From assembly GCF_004959855.1 (NCBI RefSeq), contig NZ_SPNT01000009.1:118739-182738 (forward strand): 64,000 nucleotides of DNA. The letters run 5' to 3'. A program made the translations under genes and the position numbers. The notes under the pieces were generated by a model. The model did no database searches and was not told where the DNA came from. It saw only the letters and a list, made by a program, of their open reading frames with translations. Below are positions 17,588 to 26,704 of this stretch, one piece after another (positions within the stretch are counted from its first letter, which is position 1; every line of letters starts with the position of its first letter). The stretch is from Nitratireductor sp. XY-223 (lineage in GTDB: Bacteria > Pseudomonadota > Alphaproteobacteria > Rhizobiales > Rhizobiaceae).

Positions 17588-18664
17588 TTGGCCACCATTG
17601 AGATTTCTGATCTTCACAAGCGATACGGCGCTGTTGAAATTTTCCGTAACCTCAACCTGCATGTTCAGGACAAGGAGTTTGTGGTTCTTGTCGGGCCGTC
17701 GGGCTGCGGGAAATCAACGCTGCTCCGAATGCTCGCCGGGTTGGAAGACGTCACCGATGGCACAATCAGTTTCGACGGAACGGATGTGACGGACCTGAAG
17801 CCGAAGCACCGCGACGTTGCGATGGTCTTTCAAAACTACGCGCTGTATCCCCACATGAGCGTGGCGAAGAATATGGCATTCGGCTTGCGGATGCGTGGTG
17901 TCACCAACGCAGAAATAGAGCAGCGCGTGGCTGCCGCTGCGGGTGTTCTGGGATTGACAGAATATCTTGAACGCCACCCCCGTGAGCTTTCCGGCGGACA
18001 ACGGCAGCGTGTGGCCATGGGTCGCGCAATCGTCCGAACGCCGCAGGTGTTCCTGTTCGACGAACCGCTTTCAAATCTGGATGCGTTGTTGCGGGTGGAC
18101 ATGCGCGCGGAGGTGAAATCCCTCCACCAGCGCCTGAACGCGACATTCGTCTACGTGACACACGATCAGGTCGAAGCCATGACGATGGCAGACAGGATGG
18201 TGGTCATGAACAACGGGACTATCGAACAGGTCGGGGCGCCTCTGCAGGTCTATGATAAGCCGGCGAATGTGTTCGTCGCCAGCTTTATCGGATCACCTGC
18301 GATGAACATGATCCGTGCCAAGCCGTCAGTTGCAAACGGTCAAAAAGTCATTCGGTCCGATGATGGACTGACCTTTCCACACCCAAAGAACAACACCGGC
18401 TGCGAAGGCGGTTTGATTGTCGGATTTAGGCCCCGAGACCTCAATGTCGTTGACAAGGACACTTCGGGCGCAATCGAGGCAAAGGTTGAGATTGTCGAGC
18501 ACACGGGCGTGGAGACTTTGGTCTATGTTCGTGCCGGATCGCACAAGCTGTGTATGTCCATCGACAAACAGGAGTGGTCAGGGCTTGGAGAGTCGGTCTG
18601 TGTGTTACCGGACCCGGCAAACACCCATTATTTCGACGAGACGACGAAACAGCGTGTCGGCTAG
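17588..18664 (+). CDS. Sugar ABC transporter ATP-binding protein (UgpC/MalK type)
   Basis: A 358-residue ATPase that powers the importer. Seen: Walker A GPSGCGKST (about 38-46), Q-loop VFQNYALYPHM, signature LSGGQRQRVAMGRA, Walker B FLFDEPLSNLD, and switch His in THDQVEAMT. A C-terminal TOBE domain (about 240-350) is typical of the sugar-uptake class. The start is TTG with AGAGGA upstream. It follows the second permease by 22 bases. Confidence 0.93.
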   Translation: MATIEISDLHKRYGAVEIFRNLNLHVQDKEFVVLVGPSGCGKSTLLRMLAGLEDVTDGTISFDGTDVTDLKPKHRDVAMVFQNYALYPHMSVAKNMAFGLRMRGVTNAEIEQRVAAAAGVLGLTEYLERHPRELSGGQRQRVAMGRAIVRTPQVFLFDEPLSNLDALLRVDMRAEVKSLHQRLNATFVYVTHDQVEAMTMADRMVVMNNGTIEQVGAPLQVYDKPANVFVASFIGSPAMNMIRAKPSVANGQKVIRSDDGLTFPHPKNNTGCEGGLIVGFRPRDLNVVDKDTSGAIEAKVEIVEHTGVETLVYVRAGSHKLCMSIDKQEWSGLGESVCVLPDPANTHYFDETTKQRVG

Positions 18665-18686
18665 CGTTGCAAGGAGAGTCCAGCAC

Positions 18687-19718
18687 TTGTCTGTATTGCA
18701 CAAACGGCGATTGGGAAACACCCGGCTTGAGGTTTCCACCCTGGGATTCGGTGGCGCGCCGCTGGGCGGATTCCGCAGTTGTTCCAACGACGCTGTGGCT
18801 GATTCGACAGTAGAGACCGCTTTCGAAAACGGCATTACCTATTTTGATACTGCCCCGTACTACGGATACGGGAGAAGCGAGCATCGCCTAGGACATATTC
18901 TGCGGCGAAAGCGGAGAGAACAGTTTGTTCTCAGCACCAAGGTGGGGCGACATCTTCTGCCTCTGCGCCGCGGCGAGAACACAAGCGATCTGCTGGACGG
19001 CGGCCTGTCGTTCAGACCGGCATTCGACTACACCTATGAAGGTGTCATGCGTGCCTATGAGCAATCCGTTGCACGGCTTGGTGTGGGACGACTCGATATC
19101 CTGCTGATTCACGACGTTGAACCTTCTACCCACGGCAGCGAAGCGGCAGCGGAAGAGCGCTATCGTGAATGCATGGCCGGTGCGATACCCGCGCTTGAAG
19201 AGCTGCGCAAGGCTGGTGATATTTCCGCGTTCGGGGTTGGAATGAACCAAACCGACTGGTGCCAACGCTTCGTGGAAAGCACCGATCTCGATTGCGCGAT
19301 GATCGCCGGGCGGTACACGCTGCTGGACCAGCAGGCCCTTGATGGTCTGTTGCCGGCTTGTGAACGGCGTGGTGTCAGCCTGATCGTGGGCGGGCCCTTT
19401 AACTCCGGTATTCTGGCTACAGGGCCAAAGGCAGGAGCGCTCTTTCACTATCAGAACGCCGATCAGGGCGTTCTGAACAAGACCTGTGAGATTCAAGCGG
19501 TATGCGAAGCGAACGGAGTCCCCCTACAGGCTGCAGCACTCCAATTCGCATTGGGCCACCCGGCGATAGCATCGGTTGTGGCAGGTTCAAGCACACCTGA
19601 AAACGTCGAAGGGAATATTGCCAACATGACTGCCGCAATACCTGCGCGGCTTTGGGACGACCTTAAGTCCGAGAAGCTTGTCGATGCGCGATGCCCGATG
19701 CTGCAGAGCACACATTGA
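18687..19718 (+). CDS. Aldo/keto reductase (aldose-dehydrogenase-like)
   Basis: A 343-residue NAD(P)-dependent oxidoreductase with the AKR catalytic tetrad: Asp54 and Tyr59 in YFDTAPYYG, Lys85 in STKVG, His142 in LLIHDVE. The N-terminus and the RSEHRLG motif resemble D-threo-aldose (L-fucose) 1-dehydrogenases and pyridoxal dehydrogenases. The start is TTG at 18687, with AAGGAG ending ten bases upstream. The longer open frame to 18417 overlaps the ATPase gene and is not used. Its place behind a sugar importer suggests oxidation of an imported aldose to a lactone. The exact substrate is inferred. Confidence 0.82.
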   Translation: MSVLHKRRLGNTRLEVSTLGFGGAPLGGFRSCSNDAVADSTVETAFENGITYFDTAPYYGYGRSEHRLGHILRRKRREQFVLSTKVGRHLLPLRRGENTSDLLDGGLSFRPAFDYTYEGVMRAYEQSVARLGVGRLDILLIHDVEPSTHGSEAAAEERYRECMAGAIPALEELRKAGDISAFGVGMNQTDWCQRFVESTDLDCAMIAGRYTLLDQQALDGLLPACERRGVSLIVGGPFNSGILATGPKAGALFHYQNADQGVLNKTCEIQAVCEANGVPLQAAALQFALGHPAIASVVAGSSTPENVEGNIANMTAAIPARLWDDLKSEKLVDARCPMLQSTH

Positions 19719-19745
19719 CTCAGCCATGAAGGAAGGATTGGCACA

Positions 19746-20525
19746 ATGGACAAAACAGGATCGGGAACAAGCTGGGCCAACACTGAGCATGACCTGTATC
19801 GTGCTGTCCGATCCGCGATCGTTACGCTGAAGTTTGCGCCGGGACAGTTGATTTCGGAGAATGAATTAGCTGACCGATATCAGGTGAGCCGCACGCCGGT
19901 TCGCGCCGTTCTCAAAAGCTTGGAGCGCGAAGGATTGGTGCACGTGTCGTCCAGGCGCAAGACCATGGTCGCCCCTCTGGACCTGTCGGCTTATCGGCAG
20001 GCCGTCTTTGCGCGCAATGTGCTGGAGACAGCGGCCGCCGGCGAGGCGGCAAGGCTCTTCAAAACGGGTGACGAACGGGTGCTGACCAGGAATGTCGCTG
20101 AGCAGGAACAAGCACGCAAGGGGGACGATGTGGCTGCCTTGGATCAACTTGATTTCGAGTTTCACAGAGAGGTTTTTCAAGTCGCAGCACTGGAACATCT
20201 GATACCCATCGTTGACTCTCTTCGAGGGCATACCGACCGCATGCGGGTCGCTCACCTTACCGCTTTGGCGCGATACGATCGTTTCCAGATCGTGGGCCAG
20301 CATGCATCCATCGCCGATGCGATCGAGACCGCTGATCAGCAGCGGGCGGAAGCCAGCATGAGTGCGCATATCGTTTCAGTCTTATCGCGGGTCGCGCTGT
20401 TGGCGCGGGAACGGCCGGATTTTTTCGGCAATGCGACGGACGACGAGATTGCGCGGCTGGAAGATTACCTGGCAAACCAGTCGAGTCTGACTCGTAAAGA
20501 GTTCAACACATTTGGCAAAGCCTGA
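19746..20525 (+). CDS. GntR family regulator, FCD domain
   Basis: A 259-residue transcription factor. The N-terminal winged helix-turn-helix (about 15-85) includes ISENELADRYQVSRTPVR. The C-terminal FCD effector domain (about 95-235) shows metal-site residues in LDFEFHREVF, GQHASIADAI and MSAHI. A GGAAGGA ribosome site precedes the ATG. FCD regulators often sense sugar acids. This one probably controls the importer operon and the divergent amidohydrolase through the repeat at 14132-14161. Confidence 0.9.
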   Translation: MDKTGSGTSWANTEHDLYRAVRSAIVTLKFAPGQLISENELADRYQVSRTPVRAVLKSLEREGLVHVSSRRKTMVAPLDLSAYRQAVFARNVLETAAAGEAARLFKTGDERVLTRNVAEQEQARKGDDVAALDQLDFEFHREVFQVAALEHLIPIVDSLRGHTDRMRVAHLTALARYDRFQIVGQHASIADAIETADQQRAEASMSAHIVSVLSRVALLARERPDFFGNATDDEIARLEDYLANQSSLTRKEFNTFGKA

Positions 20526-20547
20526 GGCCACAGGAGGGACCTATTTC

Positions 20548-21465
20548 GTGCTGGAAGCAACGACAATCAGAAACGGGATAATCGAGGCAAACCCGGCTCT
20601 GAGCCGGTTTAGTCCACTGCCAAGAATCCTGTGCTATGACGATTTTGACTATGGGATCAATGGCTGGTGCGAGCTTCTCGGCAACCATGATGGCGACCTT
20701 GAGAAGGTACGTCCGGTCCAGGCGGACTTCCGTCCACCGCAAATCAGCAACTGCACTTTCTTTGACATTGGCACACATGGTGCGATGAACGGGAATTACG
20801 CGCTTAAACTTCAAACACGCCCAGAGCCCGGCCACATGGCGCTTGCCCTAAAGCGCCTTACGAGCGTCAAACCGGGCCTTGTGCAATTGGAGACCTACTT
20901 CGCGGTCAAATCTGAAGCCTGGATCGGAAAACGAGGTGAGGAAATCGATGGGAACATCGATCCCAGCCTGGGGGATTTCGGCGACTTCTGTATCAGCAAT
21001 GACATCTCCAACGGCGATCGGAGAGCCCATTGCTGTGTGCGGTACGTAAACTGCAATGCCAAAGGCGAGTTGGTGCAGAAATGGCAGGCCAAGACGAGCC
21101 TTCAGGTGACGTCCAAACTTGAATGGTCCGGCAGTGCCTCACGGGCCACCGACTACCATGTGCGCGATCCGGACGATTGGCAGGATATCCCAGACGGGCA
21201 GCAAGCGCTCTGTTACAACGAGCTGCCCACAAAGATCAATTGGCACTACCTGCGCTGGCAGTTTGATACCGGAACATTCCGCAATGTGTTGCTGCAGGTA
21301 AACAACAAGGTGATGCATCTGGAAGACGTCGTCGTACCCGAATATGAACGCGGTTTTCATCAGGGGCTGACCAATCTCATGAACCTAAGTGTTGATGTCA
21401 GAACGCACAGTCCGGTTCGCAATTTCATCTGGTTCGATTCAATTCTTACGTCCGTGGATTGGTAA
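20548..21465 (+). CDS. Unrecognised protein of the sugar island (about 305 residues)
   Basis: The GTG start at 20548 is chosen because GGAGGG lies nine bases upstream; a TTG at 20512 would overlap the GntR stop. There is no signal peptide and no membrane segment. The sequence is rich in aromatic residues and short beta-like segments (for example the region with CYDDFDYGINGW and the C-terminal NFIWFDSI), which suggests a beta-sandwich. Several cysteines are spread through it. I do not recognise a function. It may belong to a DUF family (possibly DUF6772), but I cannot verify this. It sits between the regulator and a second unknown gene, so it is probably part of the same catabolic unit. Confidence 0.7.
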   Translation: MLEATTIRNGIIEANPALSRFSPLPRILCYDDFDYGINGWCELLGNHDGDLEKVRPVQADFRPPQISNCTFFDIGTHGAMNGNYALKLQTRPEPGHMALALKRLTSVKPGLVQLETYFAVKSEAWIGKRGEEIDGNIDPSLGDFGDFCISNDISNGDRRAHCCVRYVNCNAKGELVQKWQAKTSLQVTSKLEWSGSASRATDYHVRDPDDWQDIPDGQQALCYNELPTKINWHYLRWQFDTGTFRNVLLQVNNKVMHLEDVVVPEYERGFHQGLTNLMNLSVDVRTHSPVRNFIWFDSILTSVDW

Positions 21466-21470
21466 TCATC

Positions 21471-21806
21471 ATGTTGAACCGAACACACACCGCCGTCTTT
21501 GAGCGTGGGGTCGAGATTGCACCCGAATTCGTCACAGAGCCCTATGAAGTGGCCTGGGTCGACCGGGGTCGCTGGTTCGTCCATGTCCTGGAAGCGGATC
21601 CGGACACCTGGCTGAACCTGCAGACGGAGATGTCTCCGGAGGGATTGACGTGGTGCAATCATGAAACAAGCGAAGGCAGTTTCAAGGCGGAGGGTTTGAT
21701 AAGCCTCAAAGTCGAGGACCCAGGTCCTTATACGCGGCTCCGTCTCGCGGTCGGCGATCGCACCAAACGCATCAAGGCGCGGATCTACCTCACAATGCGG
21801 CAATAG
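21471..21806 (+). CDS. Unrecognised small protein of the sugar island (111 residues)
   Basis: The start at ATG 21471 lies five bases after the previous stop. The protein is acidic and aromatic, without signal or membrane segment. Its alternating pattern (for example AWVDRGRWFVHVL and YTRLRLAVGD) suggests a small beta-rich domain. It is probably co-translated with the preceding unknown gene and could be its partner. I know of no assigned function. Confidence 0.65.
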   Translation: MLNRTHTAVFERGVEIAPEFVTEPYEVAWVDRGRWFVHVLEADPDTWLNLQTEMSPEGLTWCNHETSEGSFKAEGLISLKVEDPGPYTRLRLAVGDRTKRIKARIYLTMRQ

Positions 21807-21843
21807 GATGCCTCGATCCTGTATTCGTGGCGGGAGGACATGC

Positions 21844-22584
21844 ATGACTTTGAATGGAAAAACGGCAGTGGTCACCGGCGCAGGCGGCGCCATCGGCGCT
21901 GCGGTTTCGGCAGCCCTGGCTGAACAGGGCGTCTATCCCATCATGATCGATCGCGATCACGATGCACTCGCGCGGGCCGCTGGCATGATGCCTTGTGAAA
22001 GTCACCAGGTCGTAGCCGATCTTGCCCATGAGTCCGAGATACAGTCGGCGGTTCGGCGAATCCTCAGGGATCATGATTGCGTCGATATCCTCGTAAACAA
22101 CGCAGGCATCCTGTCCAACAACAAGCTGCAGGCTACGGGCATGGTAGAATGGCGCCGCACCTTTGCGGTCAACCTTGAATCGGCACTTTGGCTGACCAAG
22201 GGCTTCATCGATCCAATGGTAAAAAGCGGGTGGGGTCGGATCGTCAATATGTCGTCCTACGCCGCAAAGTGTGGTGGTTTGACCGCCGGTACAGCGTATT
22301 CAACCTCGAAGGCCGCCCTATCGGGCCTTACATTTTCAGTGGCACGCGAGTATGCGGGTCGGGGCATCACCGCAAACGCAATTGCACCGGCCTATGTTCT
22401 TTCTCCCATGGTTTCCGAACAACTGTCGGAAAAGCAGCGGGCCTGCCAGATATCGGCGCTGCCTGTTGGCCGGTTTTGTACGCCGGAGGAGGTGGCTCAC
22501 ACGGTCGCGTTTCTGTGCTCCCCCCTTGCGGGATTTATCACCGGAGAAGTGATTGACATGAACGGTGGCTTGCAATTCGACTGA
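21844..22584 (+). CDS. Short-chain dehydrogenase/reductase
   Basis: A 246-residue classical SDR. It has cofactor motif TGAGGAIG (residues 11-18), NNAG (85-88), and catalytic Ser138, Tyr152 and Lys156 in YSTSK. The start at 21844 has GGGAGGA upstream; the frame extends to 21808 without a ribosome site. The C-terminal GEVIDMNGG is typical. In the island it could oxidise a sugar-acid intermediate, as the SDR of the L-fucose pathway does. That is an inference from context. Confidence 0.85.
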   Translation: MTLNGKTAVVTGAGGAIGAAVSAALAEQGVYPIMIDRDHDALARAAGMMPCESHQVVADLAHESEIQSAVRRILRDHDCVDILVNNAGILSNNKLQATGMVEWRRTFAVNLESALWLTKGFIDPMVKSGWGRIVNMSSYAAKCGGLTAGTAYSTSKAALSGLTFSVAREYAGRGITANAIAPAYVLSPMVSEQLSEKQRACQISALPVGRFCTPEEVAHTVAFLCSPLAGFITGEVIDMNGGLQFD

Positions 22585-22663
22585 AGCCCAATTGGCAGAC
22601 AGTCGTGTTTACCCGCAAACGCCCGGCTCCCCGATCTGGATTTTCTGTTACTAGTAACGAAAT

Positions 22664-22678
22664 GTTTTTGTTTTGTTC
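22664..22678. promoter_or_regulatory. Possible LexA (SOS) box upstream of ruvC
   Basis: GTTT-N7-GTTC differs by one base from the alphaproteobacterial LexA consensus GTTC-N7-GTTC and lies about 50 bases before ruvC. A TAGATT -10-like box lies near 22694. A separate perfect 12-bp palindrome, GTTACTAGTAAC, is at 22647-22658. SOS control of ruvCAB would make sense, but this match is imperfect. Confidence 0.35.
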
Positions 22679-22727
22679 GCATTTCTGTGGCATAGATTCG
22701 TAGCGGCGGAAAAACAACGGGGGTGTG

Positions 22728-23255
22728 ATGCAGGCACCAGTCACACGCATTATCGGGATCGATCCGGGCCTGCGCCGGACCGGCTGGGGAATGGTCGAAA
22801 GTCTCGGCAACACCCTGCGCTTCGTGGGGTCCGGCACAGTCCGGTCGGACGGCAAGTGCGACCTCGCATCGCGCCTTTGCCAGTTGCACGACGGGCTTTC
22901 GCAGGTCCTTCATGAACATCAGCCGCACGAAGCGGCGGTCGAGGCGACCTTCGTCAACAAGGACGCGACCGCAACGCTGAAGCTCGGGCAGGCGCGCGGC
23001 ATCGCCATGCTGGTCCCGGCCCTTGCCGGACTGCCGGTGTCGGAATACGCGCCCAACGCGGTGAAGAAGTCGGTGATCGGCGTCGGCCACGGCGACAAGA
23101 AACAGATCCACATGATGGTCAAGGTGTTGCTTCCGAAGGCGCAGTTCGACACCGACGATGCGGCCGATGCTCTGGCGATCGCCATCTGCCACGCCCACCA
23201 CAGGCAGAGCCTTGCCGGACGTATGCGCGTCGCGGAGAAGGCGGGGTCCGCATGA
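22728..23255 (+). CDS. ruvC: Holliday junction resolvase RuvC
   Basis: A 175-residue endonuclease that cuts Holliday junctions. Acidic catalytic residues appear in GIDPGLR (Asp), VEATFV (Glu) and [10 protein letters not shown] (Asp). The ATG at 22728 is used; a GTG one codon earlier is possible, and GGGGG lies upstream. The stop overlaps the ruvA start (ATGA). Standard length. Confidence 0.96.
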   Translation: MQAPVTRIIGIDPGLRRTGWGMVESLGNTLRFVGSGTVRSDGKCDLASRLCQLHDGLSQVLHEHQPHEAAVEATFVNKDATATLKLGQARGIAMLVPALAGLPVSEYAPNAVKKSVIGVGHGDKKQIHMMVKVLLPKAQFDTDDAADALAIAICHAHHRQSLAGRMRVAEKAGSA

Positions 23256-23869
23256 TCGGGAAACTGAAAGGCACCATCGACGAGATCGGCGATGACCACG
23301 TGCTGATCGATGTTCACGGCGTCTGTTATGTGGCCCATTGCGCAGCGCGTACCCTGGCGGGAATCGGGAGCCCCGGCGAGGCCGTGGTGCTGCATATCGA
23401 GACCTTCGTGCGCGAGGATCAGTTGAAGCTCTACGGCTTTGCCACGGCGGTGGAGCGCGAGTGGTTCCGGCTGTTGCAAAGCGTGCAAGGCGTCGGTGCG
23501 AAGGTCGCGCTGGCGGTGCTGTCGACACTCTCGGCGGCCGACCTTGCGAACGCGATCGCGCTGCAGGACAAGGCGATGGTCGCGCGGGCGCCCGGCATCG
23601 GACCGAAGGTCGCGCAGAGGATTGTCACGGAACTGAAGAGCAAAGCACCCTCGTTCGGGGGTGAAGCGGGTGTCGTCATCGGTCTCAAGCAGGAACTGGG
23701 CGAGGGTGTCGCCGCCGGACCGGTGAGCGATGCGGTTTCGGCGCTTTCGAATCTCGGTTATTCACGGGACCAGGCCGCCACCGCGGTGGCCGCGGCGATG
23801 AAATCGGCAGGAGAGGCGGCCGATTCGGCAACGCTGATCCGGCTCGGCCTGAAGGAACTGGCGCAGTGA
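23252..23869 (+). CDS. ruvA: Holliday junction branch-migration protein RuvA
   Basis: A 205-residue DNA-binding subunit that holds the junction for RuvB. The N-terminal OB domain starts [12 protein letters not shown]. Two helix-hairpin-helix motifs follow ([11 protein letters not shown] and [10 protein letters not shown]). The C-terminal domain III (about 155-205) contacts RuvB. It overlaps ruvC by 4 bases. Confidence 0.96.
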   Translation: MIGKLKGTIDEIGDDHVLIDVHGVCYVAHCAARTLAGIGSPGEAVVLHIETFVREDQLKLYGFATAVEREWFRLLQSVQGVGAKVALAVLSTLSAADLANAIALQDKAMVARAPGIGPKVAQRIVTELKSKAPSFGGEAGVVIGLKQELGEGVAAGPVSDAVSALSNLGYSRDQAATAVAAAMKSAGEAADSATLIRLGLKELAQ

Positions 23870-23894
23870 GCGATTGCCCTCTCGGATGTAGAAC

Positions 23895-24934
<1,040 letters not shown>

Positions 24935-24938
<4 letters not shown>

Positions 24939-25837
24939 TCGGTCCTTGCGACCAGGCGCGCCACTTCCGATTCCAACAGTTCTTTTCCGCCCGGCTGCCA
25001 GCCGAGGCCGCGCAGCTTTGCGGTGTCCATGACGTTGTATGAAGCGTGATCCGCCGGTGCCGGCGGCGGGATTGAGCACCTCGTCCTTTCGGCAACGAGT
25101 TCCAGCAGATCGTGGCGGTCGACCAGCAAGTCGGAGACGTTGAAGATCTCTCCCGCCACTTTGGACCTGTCGGCCTCCAGCATCAGCCGGATTGCGCCGG
25201 CGACATCGCGTCCGTGAACCTCCGTGCCGCAGCGCGGCGCGATGGGCCGCCCGGCGCGATAATCGGCAAAGAGAGAGAGCCACTTGTGTTCGGCGCCGCC
25301 GGGCGGCGATCCGTAGACGCCGGTCACACGAAGGCTGGTCACGGCAAGCCCGCTGTCACGGTCCAGTTCCTTCAGGTGCCGTTCGCAGGCACGCTTGACC
25401 GCGCCGTAGTGGGTGTCCGGATGGCACGGCGTCGTTTCAACGAGCGGCGCGCCCGGCGTCTGCGATCCATAGGCGGCGCGGCTCGACAGAAAGACGGCGC
25501 GTTCTACGCCGCTCTGCGCGGCTGCCTGGAAGAGCAGCAGGGTGGCGAGGAAATTGCTGCGCCAGAATCCCGCAACATCGTCGCCTTCGCCGCCGCGGTA
25601 ACGGCCGGCAACATGCGAGAAGGCTGCGTGGACGAGCATGTCGCAGCCGGCAAGGGCATCCTCGAACGGCGATTTCGGATCGAGCGGCAGTTCGATGAAA
25701 CGCACGGGCGCACGAAAGGACTCTTTATCCGGTTCGCTCCTGCCGGAAACGGTAACTTCGTATCCGCGTTCAAGCAGGTCATCGACGACAAAGCGGCCAA
25801 CCGTGCCGGCGCCGCCGGTCACCAGCACGCGCGTCAT
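24935..25837 (-). CDS. sqdC: NAD-dependent epimerase/dehydratase-type protein, SqdC-like
   Basis: A 300-residue extended SDR. Its Rossmann motif [10 protein letters not shown] lies at residues 6-15 and a YGAVK (Tyr-x-x-x-Lys) active site is near residue 150. The ATG at 25837 overlaps the upstream glycosyltransferase stop (ATGA). Position after sqdB and a glycogenin-like transferase matches the sulfolipid operons of Rhodobacter and Sinorhizobium, where SqdC is a reductase-like protein of uncertain step. The name rests mainly on this context. Confidence 0.75.
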
Positions 25838-26688
25838 GGACCCACCGCCGGATTCTTGAGCGACCCGATGTCGGGGATATCGTCGCCGGAGAGGTACGCC
25901 TGCCAAAGCGCGATGAGCGGCGCCAGCTGACCGGCCCTCGGATGGTCCTTCTCCCAGGGCTTCTCGTACTGGAAATGCAGTACGCCGATGGACGACCAGT
26001 CCCACAGCTGCGGCATGTTGAACCAGACATATTGCAGCATGTTGTAGAAGACGGGCAGGCCGTGCCATTCCGGAAAATAGCTCTGCAGGAACGTCTGGTC
26101 GGTCCGCTGCCAGAAGGCGTCCGGCCTGTCCAGCGCGCTCAGCATGTCGTCGAAAGTCGCCAGGGACGGCTCGGCGACGAAGACGCCGGAATTCAGCCGG
26201 TGAAAATCGGCGAGCGATTCATAGACATTGGGCGCGGCGGAAAATTGCGGGTAACCAAACAGGCGGTCGATATTGCGCAGCACGATGGCGTCGGCGTCGA
26301 TGAACACGCAACGCTCGTATTCCTCCAGCTGCCAGAGCCGCAGTTTGACGAAGTTGTCGAGCGGCGTGTGGAATTGCGGCTTGCGGCCCTTGGTGAAGGG
26401 CGCATTGGCGTGGAGACGGGCCCGGGCATGCCGTTCGTTGAACGCGTCCGACGTGGGCAGAAGTTCGGCCCGGATCAATCGCGCGCCGAGTTTGGCCACT
26501 TCATCGAGGTCCGTTGCCGGAACCGCGCCGGTGTGCAGCACCACGATGTCGGCTTGTGTTCCGGTCAGCGCGATCGACCGCACGAGGGCGAGGGCGCCTC
26601 CCGCGTAGTCGCCGTTGGTGACCAGCGTCACAAAGGCGGTCTTGCTGTTCGCCGGTTTCGACGCGCTCAGTTCGGGTTGTTCGGCCAC
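25834..26688 (-). CDS. sqdD: Glycogenin-like glycosyltransferase (GT8), SqdD
   Basis: A 284-residue cytosolic glycosyltransferase. The donor-binding DxD motif appears as FIDADAIV (about residue 129). The N-terminal FVTLVTNGDY is typical of the glycogenin-like fold. In the sulfolipid pathway SqdD is thought to transfer sulfoquinovose from UDP-sulfoquinovose to diacylglycerol. It starts 16 bases after sqdB, and its stop overlaps sqdC. The assignment combines family and operon order. Confidence 0.85.
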   Translation of the reverse strand: MAEQPELSASKPANSKTAFVTLVTNGDYAGGALALVRSIALTGTQADIVVLHTGAVPATDLDEVAKLGARLIRAELLPTSDAFNERHARARLHANAPFTKGRKPQFHTPLDNFVKLRLWQLEEYERCVFIDADAIVLRNIDRLFGYPQFSAAPNVYESLADFHRLNSGVFVAEPSLATFDDMLSALDRPDAFWQRTDQTFLQSYFPEWHGLPVFYNMLQYVWFNMPQLWDWSSIGVLHFQYEKPWEKDHPRAGQLAPLIALWQAYLSGDDIPDIGSLKNPAVGP

Positions 26689-26704
26689 GCCGCCAATGTC
26701 CCGG

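Noticed and set aside
18417-18686. N-terminal extension of the aldo/keto reductase
   Set aside because: It overlaps the ABC ATPase gene in another frame, and a good ribosome site precedes the TTG at 18687.
13061-22600. 7-bp direct repeat GGCAGAC at both ends of the sugar island as an insertion scar
   Set aside because: Seven bases over 9.5 kb are easily chance, and no integrase or transposase is present.
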